From: Chitinophaga pinensis
Lineage (GTDB): Bacteria > Bacteroidota > Bacteroidia > NS11-12g > UBA9320
Length of the DNA: 64,000 nucleotides
Reading direction: 5' to 3'
NCBI GenBank assembly: GCA_945907065.1
Contig: CAMDSC010000003.1
Location: 79,390-143,389 of the forward strand
Position 1 is the stretch's first letter. The number at the start of each line of letters is the position of its first letter. Shown piece after piece: positions 1-10,108 of this stretch. The notes beneath the pieces are model-generated. The model had not been told where the DNA came from and ran no database searches. It saw only the letters and a program-made list of their open reading frames with translations. Made by a program: the position numbers and the translations under genes.

Positions 1-21
1 TAATATTGTATCTCTACTAAG

Positions 22-1413
22 ATGAATATTATTAAATGTGTATTCTATATTTTTTGTTTTTCCTTTATAGTTAATTCTATATCTGCTCAAAGCCTTATTA
101 TTCCTACATCTGAAACTGGCCAAAAAATAGTAGCATTAGTTGATTTGCAAGAACACGGACAACTTTTGGTAACCCAACAAGATAATACAAGTTCCTTAAA
201 TTTAGTTCTTATTGATAATGAATTGAATATTAAATGGGAAGCTATATATGATTATGAAGACGGAAATGGAAAAAAAGCAGCTAATTTTTTTACCTTTTTG
301 CATGATGACATTAAATTATACATTACCAATCAAAATATTAAAAATTATTATGGGCAGATAGATATTGAATCGGGTGATATTCTTTATGAGCAACTTATAA
401 TTGGAACATCAGAGTTAAGGCGAGGGGAGTTTTATGTTTCAAATAATCAATTATTACAAGCAAATATTGAAGGGGCGATATTAAGACTTCAAAAAATAAC
501 TAATAACAGGCTTGAGTCGATTAGTGAAATAAAAGCTCCAAGTTCAAATAGCAAAATTAAGAACACATCTATTCAAATAATTAAAATTAGTCATGATACG
601 GTGTTTGCTTTTCAAACACTTCCTGAGCCAAATCATAGAAATTTAAATATTATTTTTTACCGATTTAATACTAATGGTCGTTTTATCGATTCTTCTATTA
701 ATAAGTTGAAATTACCCAAATATGCATTTTCTTTTAATTCAGCAATGGATTTAAATTGTTCTTATGTTTTTGAGCATAAAAATAAAATCTACATGTTTGG
801 AAATCTTGCACCACGATTGGCCGATAATTATGGACAATTTCCCGCAAGTGATGACTCACGTGGATTTTGGTGGGCATCTTTTGATTCTAAAATGCATACT
901 GAACATTTTAGTGTATATCCATTTAGTGCTTTATTTCAAAAAGATGAAGAGATAATTTATTGGCAAGCAAAGTATTGGGGAGTAAAGGCCGATGGTGACA
1001 GTGGTTTCTTTTTAAATATGAATTTGATACCAGGTGGCACTTATACAGGAAATCTTACCAGCTATATAAACATGCGAGGGGAGTTAAAAATGTTTACCAC
1101 CACTGAAGACCGCGATAATTTTATGCGATACAATCCAATATTTACAAGAGAATATATTAAAAAATCAGATGTGTTGGTAACTAATGATGATTGGAATTTT
1201 TTCGCTAATCATCAGTTTTCAAAACTAAATTATTACCCTGCTTTTCATTCCAAATTTACCAAGGCCATAACTGAAAGAGCTAAGAAACATGATGGTGAAG
1301 CACAAAAATCAGATGTTTCCTACACCATTCTTTACAAAAATGGGTTTGCTATTATAGCTGAATATTATTACAAGAAGAAAAAATTAGTAAAATTAGAGAT
1401 AGTTCGTGACTAA
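22..1413 (+). CDS. Secreted protein of unknown function
   Basis: This is a 463-residue protein that I do not assign to a named family. It begins with a typical Sec signal peptide (about residues 1-22: a hydrophobic stretch ending in SISAQ), so the product is exported. The rest is rich in alternating hydrophobic and polar residues with repeated short strands (for example LVLIDNELNIKWEAIYD), as seen in beta-propeller or beta-sandwich proteins. No lipobox Cys, no T9SS sorting domain and no catalytic motif is visible. The ATG at 22 is the natural start, but only 21 bases precede it, so promoter and upstream neighbour cannot be judged. It converges with prfC, with 2 bases between the stops. Confidence 0.75.
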   Translation: MNIIKCVFYIFCFSFIVNSISAQSLIIPTSETGQKIVALVDLQEHGQLLVTQQDNTSSLNLVLIDNELNIKWEAIYDYEDGNGKKAANFFTFLHDDIKLYITNQNIKNYYGQIDIESGDILYEQLIIGTSELRRGEFYVSNNQLLQANIEGAILRLQKITNNRLESISEIKAPSSNSKIKNTSIQIIKISHDTVFAFQTLPEPNHRNLNIIFYRFNTNGRFIDSSINKLKLPKYAFSFNSAMDLNCSYVFEHKNKIYMFGNLAPRLADNYGQFPASDDSRGFWWASFDSKMHTEHFSVYPFSALFQKDEEIIYWQAKYWGVKADGDSGFFLNMNLIPGGTYTGNLTSYINMRGELKMFTTTEDRDNFMRYNPIFTREYIKKSDVLVTNDDWNFFANHQFSKLNYYPAFHSKFTKAITERAKKHDGEAQKSDVSYTILYKNGFAIIAEYYYKKKKLVKLEIVRD

Positions 1414-1415
1414 TA

Positions 1416-3011
1416 TCACATGGCCACTTCCAGCTTAAAATCACTGGTTTCATGAAACGTAATATCAGGGTTATTGGTCTTAGCCATTTGCAATACAAAA
1501 GCAGTTTGGGCCAAAAATACCCGGTTGCCGTCTTTATCAAATACTACATCCTTTAAACGGAAACGGCAAAATTCATCTATTTTATTTGAGTCACCTGTCA
1601 TCCAACAGGCCTTGAAATAACTTAAATGGTCGAACCGGCAACTAGCGTTGTATTCATTTTTTAATCGATATTGTATTACTTCAAACTGAAGTTCACCCAC
1701 GGTGCCAATAATTTTGCGGTTGCCTGGTTGTTGCGTAAATAATTGTGCAACTCCTTCATCGGTTAATTGTTCAATCCCTTTTTCCAATTGTTTGGTTTTC
1801 ATAGGGTCAGTGTTTATAACTTCCTTAAATAATTCGGGGCTGAAACTTGGGATACCTTTGAACATATAATTATCCCCTTCGGTTAGGGTGTCTCCAATTT
1901 TAAAGTTACCTGTATCATACAATCCCACCACATCGCCCGGATAGGCTTCATCAATCACGTTTTTGCTTTGAGCCATAAAATTATAAGGATTGCTAAACTT
2001 ATATTGTTTATTTAACCTTACATGATGAAAAAATTTATTGCGTTCAAACTTGCCTGAGCAAACCCTTAAAAAAGCAATACGGTCACGGTGTTTTGGGTCA
2101 ATGTTAGCATGAATTTTAAACACAAAACCGCTAAATTTTGGTTCATGGGCATCTACCATTCCAGCTGTGGTTTCGCGAGGTAAAGGACTTGGAGCTATTT
2201 CTACAAATGTGTCCAACAATTCTTTTATCCCAAAATTATTTACTGCGGAGCCAAAAAATACCGGAGCTAAATACCCTTCTCTGTATAAAGAAACATCAAA
2301 GGGCTCAAAAACTTCATTTATAAGTTCAACATCATCTTTGAGTTTTTTTGTGTCTTTTTCACCGATAAGTTTCGGTAGATTTTCATCATCTAAATTTTCT
2401 ATCTCAACAATTTCGTCACTCAGTTTCGTTTTATTAGAGGTAAATAGGTTTAAAGAATGATTGTATAAAAGATAAACTCCTTTAAAATCTTTGCCCATAT
2501 TTATAGGCCAACTTAGCGGCCTCACTGCAATATTCAACTCTTTTTCTACTTCTTCCAATATATCAAAAGGGTCGCGGCCATCGCGGTCCATTTTGTTTAC
2601 AAAAACAATAACCGGAGTATGCCGCATTCTGCAAACTTCCATAAGTCTTCGTGTTTGCTCTTCCACACCTTTTACACTATCAATAACTAATATTACACTA
2701 TCCACAGCTGTAAGGGTTCGGTAAGTATCTTCGGCAAAATCCTTGTGACCCGGAGTATCCAAAATATTTACCAAATAATTATTGTATTCAAATGCCATAA
2801 CAGAAGTGGCTACTGATATTCCACGCTGTTTTTCTATTTCCATAAAGTCGGAAGTAGCTGTTTTTTTTATTTTATTGCTTTTTACTGCTCCAGCTATTTG
2901 TATAGCTCCTCCAAATAATAGCAATTTTTCTGTAAGAGTAGTTTTACCAGCATCGGGGTGACTTATTATACCAAAATTACGACGTTTGTTTATTTCTGTA
3001 TCTAATGACAT
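1416..3011 (-). CDS. prfC: Peptide chain release factor 3 (RF3)
   Basis: RF3 is a cytoplasmic translational GTPase that recycles RF1/RF2 from the ribosome after peptide release. The P-loop SHPDAGKT lies at residues 17-24, the G3 motif DTPGH at 85-89 and the G4 motif NKMD at 139-142; EF-G-like domains follow. From the ATG at 3011 the product is 531 residues, close to the usual RF3 length. An in-frame start at 3065 would add 18 residues unlike any RF3 N-terminus and would lie upstream of the promoter at 3030-3061, so I reject it. The gene is divergent from the cyclophilin gene, with 71 bases between their starts. Identification is firm. Confidence 0.97.
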   Translation of the reverse strand: MSLDTEINKRRNFGIISHPDAGKTTLTEKLLLFGGAIQIAGAVKSNKIKKTATSDFMEIEKQRGISVATSVMAFEYNNYLVNILDTPGHKDFAEDTYRTLTAVDSVILVIDSVKGVEEQTRRLMEVCRMRHTPVIVFVNKMDRDGRDPFDILEEVEKELNIAVRPLSWPINMGKDFKGVYLLYNHSLNLFTSNKTKLSDEIVEIENLDDENLPKLIGEKDTKKLKDDVELINEVFEPFDVSLYREGYLAPVFFGSAVNNFGIKELLDTFVEIAPSPLPRETTAGMVDAHEPKFSGFVFKIHANIDPKHRDRIAFLRVCSGKFERNKFFHHVRLNKQYKFSNPYNFMAQSKNVIDEAYPGDVVGLYDTGNFKIGDTLTEGDNYMFKGIPSFSPELFKEVINTDPMKTKQLEKGIEQLTDEGVAQLFTQQPGNRKIIGTVGELQFEVIQYRLKNEYNASCRFDHLSYFKACWMTGDSNKIDEFCRFRLKDVVFDKDGNRVFLAQTAFVLQMAKTNNPDITFHETSDFKLEVAM

Positions 3012-3029
3012 TTCTTTTGAAAAGGGCTG

Positions 3030-3061
3030 CAAAGATAAATTTATACAAGGTGGTTCACAAA
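3030..3061 (-). promoter_or_regulatory. Bacteroidota-type promoter of prfC
   Basis: On the minus strand TTTG (3061-3058) is followed after 20 bases by TATCTTTG (3037-3030), matching the -33/-7 consensus TTTG-N19ish-TAnnTTTG. The -7 box continues into GCAGCC, a common start-site context in this phylum. It ends 18 bases before the ATG at 3011. Confidence 0.75.
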
Positions 3062-3082
3062 TCAAAGTCTTAATTTTGCCAT

Positions 3083-3712
3083 GTGCTAAAAAGTATAGTC
3101 CCGAGTCTAGTTATTTCTTTGCTTTTATTATCATGCCTTTCGGCAAAACATAAAAAGAAAGATTCTCTTAAAAATGGAATTTATGCTGAAATTACTACCG
3201 AGAAAGGTGTAATTATTGCTAAATTAGAATACGAAAAAGTTCCTGTAACTGTAGCTAATTTTATAGGTTTGGCTCAGGGGATAATACCAAATGATTTAAA
3301 AAAATTAGGAGAACCTTATTATGACGGACTGAAATTTTATAAGGTTTTTAAAGATTTTATGTTAATGACTGGTTGCCCGCAAAATGATGGAAGGGGGCAA
3401 CCTGGTTATTATTTTAGAGACGAATTTCATCCTGATTTAAAGCACAATTCTCCTGGAGTATTATCCATGCTAAGCAATGGACCTAATAGCAACGGAAGTC
3501 AGTTTATTATAACGATGCGCCCAAGTGTAGTTTTGGATAATAAAAATCCAGTATTTGGTATAGTTGTAAAAGGTATGGAGGTAGTGAATGCTGTTCAACA
3601 GAACGAAACAATTTTGAAAATTGAAATTTTAAAAATTGGAAAGAAGGCTAATTTATTTGACCCTTTGAAAGTCTTTGAAAAGAATGGTTTTAAAAATATT
3701 ATGAAAAAATGA
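3083..3712 (+). CDS. Lipoprotein cyclophilin (peptidyl-prolyl cis-trans isomerase)
   Basis: This enzyme catalyses cis-trans isomerisation of Xaa-Pro bonds, here probably in the periplasm. A short hydrophobic leader ends in LLLLSC (Cys about residue 18), a plausible lipobox, so the mature protein should be lipid-anchored. The cyclophilin core follows: [12 protein letters not shown], a bulged [28 protein letters not shown] and the hallmark SNGSQFIIT. The start must be GTG at 3083, because a stop codon (3071-3073) lies just upstream in frame and the ATG at 3081 is out of frame. The 3' end overlaps the next gene by four bases (ATGA), so the two are probably translationally coupled. Length (209) fits secreted bacterial cyclophilins. 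Confidence 0.92.
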   Translation: MLKSIVPSLVISLLLLSCLSAKHKKKDSLKNGIYAEITTEKGVIIAKLEYEKVPVTVANFIGLAQGIIPNDLKKLGEPYYDGLKFYKVFKDFMLMTGCPQNDGRGQPGYYFRDEFHPDLKHNSPGVLSMLSNGPNSNGSQFIITMRPSVVLDNKNPVFGIVVKGMEVVNAVQQNETILKIEILKIGKKANLFDPLKVFEKNGFKNIMKK

Positions 3713-4569
3713 GTATGGATAAAAAAAATTTGGTAAAAAATGAAGTAGCGATTGATGGAAAGCACACTCGGCCAATTACTCTGGATGTCAATTTTTTGGA
3801 GAAGAATGTTAATCTTCCAATAGTTATATTCTGTCACGGTTTTAAAGGGTTTAAGGATTGGGGAACATTTAATTTAATGGCTGAAACTTTTGCACGAAGC
3901 AATTTCTTTTTTGTAAAATTTAATTTTAGTCATAACGGAACTTCAACATCTGATTATTCTGATATACATGACTTGGAAGCATTTGGAAGTAATAATTTTG
4001 AAATTGAAATGGATGATATTGACAGTGTAATTAACTGGCTGGAGAAATCTGATAATCCTTATAAGATTCATTATGATTTTAATGAAATAAATATCATTGG
4101 ACATAGTCGTGGCGGCGGAATAGCTATGCTAAAAGCAACAGAAGACGGACGTGTTAAAAAAGTAGCCGCATGGGCCACTCTTAATGACTTTGAGAAGTAC
4201 ATGTATCTTAGTGACCCAGTTAAGTGGAAAGAAACTGGAGTGAGTTATGTTGAAAATAGTAGAACGGGCATTAAACTTCCTTTGTATTATCAGTTTTATG
4301 AAAATTATTATAAAAATCAGAATCGATTTGATATTAAGGAAAACCTGATGAAACTAGATAAACCAATTTTGCTTTTGCATGGAACCAAAGATGAAACCGT
4401 TCCTATAGATGATTCACAATGGATTTATGACAATTTAGACCATACCATTTTGGTTAAAATTGAACTTGCAAATCATACCTTCGGTGCATCTCATCCATGG
4501 CCAAAAGAAAACTTGCCGGAAAACCTTAGTTTTGTAATAGAAGAAACTATAGAATTCTTTACATTTTAA
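3709..4569 (+). CDS. Alpha/beta hydrolase family protein
   Basis: This 286-residue protein has the alpha/beta-hydrolase fold. The HGFKGFKDWG segment near residue 45 carries the oxyanion-hole region. GHSRGGG near residue 130 is the nucleophile elbow (Ser), HGTKDETVP near residue 220 holds the probable acid, and NHTFG near residue 251 holds the probable catalytic His. No signal peptide is seen, so the enzyme is likely cytoplasmic. The substrate is unknown; relatives are annotated as dienelactone-hydrolase-like or serine aminopeptidase S33-like proteins. It overlaps the cyclophilin stop codon (ATGA) and lies 12 bases before the flavoprotein gene, so the three genes probably share a transcript. 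Confidence 0.88.
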   Translation: MSMDKKNLVKNEVAIDGKHTRPITLDVNFLEKNVNLPIVIFCHGFKGFKDWGTFNLMAETFARSNFFFVKFNFSHNGTSTSDYSDIHDLEAFGSNNFEIEMDDIDSVINWLEKSDNPYKIHYDFNEINIIGHSRGGGIAMLKATEDGRVKKVAAWATLNDFEKYMYLSDPVKWKETGVSYVENSRTGIKLPLYYQFYENYYKNQNRFDIKENLMKLDKPILLLHGTKDETVPIDDSQWIYDNLDHTILVKIELANHTFGASHPWPKENLPENLSFVIEETIEFFTF

Positions 4570-4581
4570 TTAGCAACATTA

Positions 4582-5892
4582 ATGCCCGATTATAGTCATA
4601 AAATAGTAATAGCAGGAGCTGGTGTAGCTGGTTTATCGGCAGGAGTTTTTTTGAAGCGACACGGATATGAAAATATAACTTTCATTGAAGCCTCCGACTC
4701 AATTGGAGGAAGAATGAAAACTGAAAATATTGATGGATATACCTTGGATAAAGGCTTTCATGTTTTTTTTACCGCCTATCCCTATGCCCAAGATTTGTTA
4801 GATTTTAACAAACTTAATCTTAAATACTTTGACTCAGGAGCATTAATATTTAAGGATGGGAGGATGAAAAAAATGATGGATCCCTTTCATCATCCTTTAG
4901 CTACTCTAAAAACAATTTTTAATAATATAGGGACTTGGGGTGATAAAATTAATCTAGTAAAAAGAAGGATTGAATTAGGGCATGCAACCGAAAATCAAAT
5001 TTTTGAGAAATTTGAGGTTAAGACATTAAGTATTTTAAAGAAAAAACGATTTAGTAACCATTTTATTAAAGGCTTTTTACAGCCATTATTTTCAGGTATT
5101 TTTATAGAAAACGAGCTTACAACCTCACGTCGGGTTTTTGATTACACTTTTAAAATGATGATGGAAGGCAAAACTGCTTTGCCTGCCGAAGGGATTGGAG
5201 CTATACCTAACCAATTGGCGTCTCACTTTAATAAGAATAATTTTGTTTTTAATAAATCAGTAGTTAGTTTTTCAAATAAGAAGGTATTTTTGGATAATAG
5301 CGATGTAATACCAGCAGATATTTTTATAGTAGCTACTGATCAAAATTCACTTTACAGTAAGATTAAAAATGAACCCGAAGTGAAAAACTATAGAAGTACA
5401 ACCTGTTTGTATTTTTCTTCAGATAAAAAACCGTATTCAGAACCATTGGTATGCGCTAATGGAAATGATTTGAGACTGGTAAATAATATTACTGTGCTTA
5501 CCAATATTTATAAAGGATTTGCGCCTAAAGGAAAAGAATTGATTTCTGTTTCACTTAATGGTTTTGCCAAGGCCGAGGATTCAGTTTTAGAAGAAGAAAT
5601 AAAAATGGAATTGAGAAAGATATTTGGCAAAGAAGTGTATGATTGGAAACTTTTGAAGGTTTATAAAATAGACTATGCACTTCCCAATCAGGACTATGTT
5701 TTAGGTAAACGTCAAGTAAATGAATTAAAGCTTGATACTAATGTATACGCCTGTGGCGATCATTTACTTTATGGGTCAATGAATGCCGCAATGAAAACCG
5801 GTAAAATGGTGGCTGAATTAATTCATAAAGATTTTAATAGGGGACATAGGTTGGAACAAAGAAAGAAATACGACAACCTTTTTGAACATTAA
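4582..5892 (+). CDS. FAD-dependent amine oxidase / phytoene-desaturase-like oxidoreductase
   Basis: This is a 436-residue flavoprotein. The N-terminus has the dinucleotide-binding motif GAGVAGLSAG (about residues 11-20), followed by an acidic residue closing the second strand (FIEA) and the GGRM motif (about 42-45) typical of monoamine oxidases and carotenoid desaturases. The C-terminus has the second FAD motif, ACGDHLLYGSMNAAMKTG. Homologues are usually called NAD(P)/FAD-dependent oxidoreductase; the substrate is not inferable, and no carotenoid genes are nearby. It is the third gene of the cyclophilin-hydrolase run. Interleaved inverted repeats begin at its stop codon (5892-5953) and may mark the transcript end. 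Confidence 0.88.
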   Translation: MPDYSHKIVIAGAGVAGLSAGVFLKRHGYENITFIEASDSIGGRMKTENIDGYTLDKGFHVFFTAYPYAQDLLDFNKLNLKYFDSGALIFKDGRMKKMMDPFHHPLATLKTIFNNIGTWGDKINLVKRRIELGHATENQIFEKFEVKTLSILKKKRFSNHFIKGFLQPLFSGIFIENELTTSRRVFDYTFKMMMEGKTALPAEGIGAIPNQLASHFNKNNFVFNKSVVSFSNKKVFLDNSDVIPADIFIVATDQNSLYSKIKNEPEVKNYRSTTCLYFSSDKKPYSEPLVCANGNDLRLVNNITVLTNIYKGFAPKGKELISVSLNGFAKAEDSVLEEEIKMELRKIFGKEVYDWKLLKVYKIDYALPNQDYVLGKRQVNELKLDTNVYACGDHLLYGSMNAAMKTGKMVAELIHKDFNRGHRLEQRKKYDNLFEH

Positions 5893-5953
5893 GTTCAGAT
5901 TTTTGGAATTGACCATTTGTTAAAATAAAGAATGAACTAAGTTAATTCCAAAA
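5892..5953. repeat. Two interleaved inverted repeats (pseudoknot topology)
   Basis: AGTTCA at 5892-5897 pairs with TGAACT at 5933-5938, and TTTTGGAATT at 5901-5910 pairs exactly with AATTCCAAAA at 5944-5953. The two stems interleave rather than nest, as in an H-type pseudoknot. The 10-bp repeat alone could also be an operator or a weak terminator. The function is inferred only. Confidence 0.45.
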
Positions 5954-6030
5954 TGTTTATTCAAACAACCATTTAGTCACAATTTTTTAATTACAAAAAA
6001 AAATGTAGGTTTGGGTAAAATTTAAAATTG

Positions 6031-9000
6031 ATGCCATTTCGTTTTTTTCTAATTGTTATATTATTCCCTATTTTAGGATTCTCACAATCTGTTACGGTTG
6101 GTTCGGGTAGTTTTGGTGGTACTAATGTTTATGGCCCAATGCACTCAACTAATAATTATGATACTGCCTTTAGCCGTCATGCTTATATTTATCCAGCATC
6201 AGTGCTCTCAGGGTTAAAACACGGTGATACCATAAGCACACTTGAGTTTTATGCCGAAGCTGATTTACCTATGACAGGTAGCCCAAATTTTAAAATTTAC
6301 CTTAAAATGGTAAATAATGATACTTTTCCTGCCACTAACATCAATTGGACCAATGAATCTAAATCCAGTGGAATGATATTGGTATATGATGCAAATCCAG
6401 TTTCAATAATGGATGGCAGCAATGGGTTTAAAAATTTTATTTTTAATGTCAATAAATTTAAGTTTGATACCACAGCTGGTAGAAATTTAGAGGTTTTATT
6501 TTCTTATAGTCAGACCACAAAGCAGCCTTCATCTACTAATTGGGTTTATGAAAGCAACTTTACTGTTTCAGCATTTAGAAGCCGCAACGAAGGAAAATTT
6601 ATTTATGGGAGTGGCAAATTTTCAGATACTACTCGCTATTCGGATATACGCAAACCGTATATTAGAATCAATTTTCCCAGGTATAAAAATAATCTTAATT
6701 TAATAATGACCTATTGCCTTGGCAAAGTTCCTTTATTGGCTGGTGTGAATGATTCCATAAAGGTATTATTAGGCAATCATGGTAAAGAGAAAGTAACTAA
6801 TGCTAAATTGTATCTTCAAATTACAGGAGCCAACAAACATATCGATAGCATTAGCATCACTAATATTAAACCATGGATTGATCAAATTTATTCGTTTAGT
6901 AACTTCAAGCCCGATTCATCAGGAACCGATAATATTTTTATATCCTTAAGTAAAGATGATTTTAATAATGATAATTATGACACATTAAAACGTGAAATAA
7001 ATTATAATGTTTTTTCTCATGCCGATCCATTTAAAGGTAATGCAGGAGGTATAGGGTTTAGTGGTAGCACTGGCGATTTTGTAGCTAAGTTTTTTGCCGA
7101 TACCGGAGTATATATTAATCAGGTATCAGTTGATTTTAGTGGTTCAGGTCGCGGCTTTAGGGTTGGTATATGGGATGATGATGCAACGGGAGGATTTCCT
7201 GGCAAAGTATTGTTTATGTCAGATTCATTTACTTCTAAAGGAGGAACTTATATTTTACCTGTGCTGCCAAGAGTAAAAATTAGCGGTGGTTTTTATGTTG
7301 GCATTCGCCAAAATACAACGAGCAATGCGGCCTTTTCATTTCAGGATGAAGACCCTATAAGACCGGGCGCTTTTTATTTTACTTCACCAATGGGTAATAC
7401 GGACTGGACTCCGTTTAGTCCAGGATTTCCTTATAAGTTTAATATACAACCCCGCATTCAAGTGGCCAATGATGTAGCACCACTAACTATTATTTTTCCT
7501 TCTGCCAATCAAGATATTGAATACAGTGTTAAGGATTCAATTGGCCCAAGGGCTACAATTGTAAATTATGGTTTTAAGGACCAAACAACGGCCTTTGAAG
7601 TGCAATGCGAAATAATTAACGCATTTAGTATTGTAGAATATAAAAGTACCAAGAAAATTACACTTAATGCCGGCCAAACCAAAACCATATATTTTGATAC
7701 TGCTTATCAATTATATAATCTTGGAGACCATAAAATTAGAGTAACAACCAAGTTGGCTTCTGATAATATAATAGATAATAATAGTTTGGAACATCAGTTT
7801 AAAATATCGGTAAAAAATGATATTGGAGCCGATTTTATGTATATGCCCGATGAAGGAACCCTATTTGAATATAAAAAAGATACAATAACACCAACCGTAA
7901 GGATTGTTAATTATGGGACAATTGATAAAAATAATTTTAAAGTTACATTTAGAATCAGAGATGGTAATTCAATTATCCATACAGAAAGTTTTACCAAATC
8001 ATTAGCCGGAGGTAAGCAGCAAATAATTACTTTTAGTAAATATGTTCCTGTTACCATTGGTAATTATATAGCTGAATGTTTTACAACACTTAAAGATAGT
8101 ATTCCATTTAACGACACGGTAAGGCACAATGTGGTTTTTCAAAAATCAAATGACGTTTCGCCCAAGAAGATTTTAATTCCGTTGCCAACTGCTATTTATA
8201 CAATGGGCGGATTTTTCTTTCCTAAGTTAACAGTTATAAATTATGGAAGCAAAACTCAGGATACGGCTTTTAAAGTGCAGATGTATGTTTATGATACCAA
8301 AGGAAAGCAGTTTTTTTATGATTCACTTTTTACCACATTGGGTGGTTTTTCTGAAACGGATGTAACGTTTAAACGAATGAATATTCCCAATACTTTTGGT
8401 AAATATAAAGTGTTTTTCAAAACCGCTTTAGTTGGCGACCAAGAACCTAATAACGATACTTTAACCGGATTTTTTACAGTAATACCAAACCGTGATATTG
8501 GGGTTACTAAATTATTGGTTCCAGCCTTGGACAGCATTATGTCGGCAGAGTTATTGCCTTTCAAACCAAGTGTGAAAATAAAAAACTATGGTTCTCTAAC
8601 ACTTACTAATCCTGGTCCTACAATTATTAAGATTTATAAAAATGCCGCTCTTGTTTATCAGGATTCCATATTTGCCACCGGTAATATTTCCTATAATTCA
8701 ATCTTTAATCTTACGTTTAATAAAAATTTTACGAATACCGCTTTAGGAGATTATACCATTTTATCATACACACGGCTAACAGGTGATTTAATTCCTGCAA
8801 ACGATACCTTAAAAAGTAAGTTTAGAATTACCCGAAACCATGATTTGGCCATAGATACTATCTCTAATTTTAATAATGGTCAAATTTTTACATATGACAA
8901 AAGTTATTTCTTGCCACAGCTGCTTGTTAAAAATTATGGCTCCAAAGCCTATCCCCAAACTTATAAGGTGCAATTGGATTTATATAAAAACCAAAATTTA

Positions 9001-9789
9001 TTTAAATCCATTATCCGAAGTTTTGATTCATTAGCCAAATCTGCCACCAACTCATGGTTTCAGGATAGTTTAATAAATCTTAAACAAACCGGAGATTTTA
9101 AACTGTGTGCCAAAATTGTAGCAGCATTGGATCAAAATAACGTGAACGATAGTTTTTGTTGGAATTTTAGTATTGTTAAGCCTAATGATTTAGCCGTGGA
9201 TAGCATTATTTTTCCTGATAAATTGAATTACTGTTATAATAATATCACCTATCAACCGAGGCTTAAAACCACCAATTTGGGCAGCTCGCCAATCGTAAAC
9301 ACTTTGGTTCAATTTAGGATATATCAAACCACCAATGTGTATTGGGAAAGCACCCGGTTAATTAATTTAGTACCTTCTGAATCGGTTTGGATAAAGCTGG
9401 ACAGCACATTGCGTTTTGATTTTACTGGTGTGGCTTGGGCCCGTGCAGTGGGCAATTTATTTAATGATAACGATAAAGCTAATGATACCCTAATACGGGT
9501 GTTTAATGTGGCATCGGAATCGCATGTTAAATCCTTCAAAAAATCAAAAGTTACTATATATCCCAATCCTACCACCGGCCAGTTGGTAATTACGTTTAAC
9601 GAAAACGCCAAACAACAGCTGAGTATATGGAACACTGCCGGGCAAAAGGTATATGAAACCACCTATAAATCTGATGACAACATTCTGAAGTTGGATTTAA
9701 AAGAACAAATGGGATTAACCAAAGGCATCTATTTTATTAGGCTTCAAAATTCCACAGATAATCAATTGTTTAAGTTGGTGTTGTTTTAG
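6031..9789 (+). CDS. T9SS type A cell-surface protein with six CARDB-like repeats
   Basis: This is a large secreted protein of 1252 residues. A signal peptide (about 1-18, ending GFSQS) leads to an N-terminal beta-rich domain. Six repeats follow, starting near residues 480, 596, 707, 821, 937 and 1052 with ND(V/I/L)-, RDIG- or HDLA-type openings; each contains a V(I/V)NYG-like core. The spacing of 111-116 residues and the pattern resemble CARDB/APHP adhesion-type domains. From about residue 1174 comes a T9SS type A sorting domain (YPNPTTGQ, then GQKVYE, then KGIYFIRL and a KLVLF end). The product is therefore exported by T9SS and released or anchored at the surface. The ATG at 6031 is preferred over a TTG one codon earlier. 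The ligand is unknown. Confidence 0.9.
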   Translation: MPFRFFLIVILFPILGFSQSVTVGSGSFGGTNVYGPMHSTNNYDTAFSRHAYIYPASVLSGLKHGDTISTLEFYAEADLPMTGSPNFKIYLKMVNNDTFPATNINWTNESKSSGMILVYDANPVSIMDGSNGFKNFIFNVNKFKFDTTAGRNLEVLFSYSQTTKQPSSTNWVYESNFTVSAFRSRNEGKFIYGSGKFSDTTRYSDIRKPYIRINFPRYKNNLNLIMTYCLGKVPLLAGVNDSIKVLLGNHGKEKVTNAKLYLQITGANKHIDSISITNIKPWIDQIYSFSNFKPDSSGTDNIFISLSKDDFNNDNYDTLKREINYNVFSHADPFKGNAGGIGFSGSTGDFVAKFFADTGVYINQVSVDFSGSGRGFRVGIWDDDATGGFPGKVLFMSDSFTSKGGTYILPVLPRVKISGGFYVGIRQNTTSNAAFSFQDEDPIRPGAFYFTSPMGNTDWTPFSPGFPYKFNIQPRIQVANDVAPLTIIFPSANQDIEYSVKDSIGPRATIVNYGFKDQTTAFEVQCEIINAFSIVEYKSTKKITLNAGQTKTIYFDTAYQLYNLGDHKIRVTTKLASDNIIDNNSLEHQFKISVKNDIGADFMYMPDEGTLFEYKKDTITPTVRIVNYGTIDKNNFKVTFRIRDGNSIIHTESFTKSLAGGKQQIITFSKYVPVTIGNYIAECFTTLKDSIPFNDTVRHNVVFQKSNDVSPKKILIPLPTAIYTMGGFFFPKLTVINYGSKTQDTAFKVQMYVYDTKGKQFFYDSLFTTLGGFSETDVTFKRMNIPNTFGKYKVFFKTALVGDQEPNNDTLTGFFTVIPNRDIGVTKLLVPALDSIMSAELLPFKPSVKIKNYGSLTLTNPGPTIIKIYKNAALVYQDSIFATGNISYNSIFNLTFNKNFTNTALGDYTILSYTRLTGDLIPANDTLKSKFRITRNHDLAIDTISNFNNGQIFTYDKSYFLPQLLVKNYGSKAYPQTYKVQLDLYKNQNLFKSIIRSFDSLAKSATNSWFQDSLINLKQTGDFKLCAKIVAALDQNNVNDSFCWNFSIVKPNDLAVDSIIFPDKLNYCYNNITYQPRLKTTNLGSSPIVNTLVQFRIYQTTNVYWESTRLINLVPSESVWIKLDSTLRFDFTGVAWARAVGNLFNDNDKANDTLIRVFNVASESHVKSFKKSKVTIYPNPTTGQLVITFNENAKQQLSIWNTAGQKVYETTYKSDDNILKLDLKEQMGLTKGIYFIRLQNSTDNQLFKLVLF

Positions 9790-9903
9790 AATTTTGTTGG
9801 TTTAAAATACTCCATATTTTATTTTATGGTTGAACAAGTCAAACAAAGATTAAAGACATTTATGAAAATGTGGTTTTGTATTGATTGAAAACTTAGAAAA
9901 GAT

Positions 9904-10073
9904 TTATGTGATTAAAAGGAAGATTTATTAATTGAAATCTTATTAAAGTAATAACGGGGTTATCTCACGACCACCCCGTTATAAATTAACTAAACCTTAT
10001 GAATAAACTTATTGCAATGATAAGTTAATTATTTAAATCTGTAGCATAATTGTTCATGATTTTAATCACATAA
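9904..10073. repeat. 170-bp segment bounded by 14-bp inverted repeats
   Basis: TTATGTGATTAAAA at 9904-9917 is the exact reverse complement of TTTTAATCACATAA at 10060-10073. Two smaller hairpins lie inside. The arrangement resembles a small non-autonomous element, but I see no flanking target-site duplication, and AT-rich sequence raises the chance of coincidence. Confidence 0.4.
9951..9982. terminator. Hairpin, possible terminator
   Basis: ATAACGGGG at 9951-9959 pairs perfectly with CCCCGTTAT at 9974-9982; one more T-A pair extends the stem to 10 bp with a 12-base loop. It is the only GC-rich stem in this gap and lies 161 bases after the T9SS gene. No T-tract follows, so intrinsic termination is uncertain. 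Confidence 0.4.
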
Positions 10074-10108
10074 TGACATCTCATTTAAAAAGAGATAAAA
10101 AATACAGA

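Larger units (their letters stand above)
9790..10108. other. Gene-free stretch with nested inverted repeats
   Basis: These 319 bases hold no credible ORF. They contain a long-spaced 14-bp inverted repeat (9904-9917 and 10060-10073), a GC-rich hairpin (9951-9982) and a 7-bp hairpin (10006-10012 with 10020-10026, loop of 7). The neighbouring genes converge here, so termination is the simplest role. Confidence 0.6.

Noticed and set aside
3012..3065. Longer prfC start at 3065
   Set aside because: The extra residues are unlike RF3, and the exact promoter at 3030-3061 lies downstream of that start.
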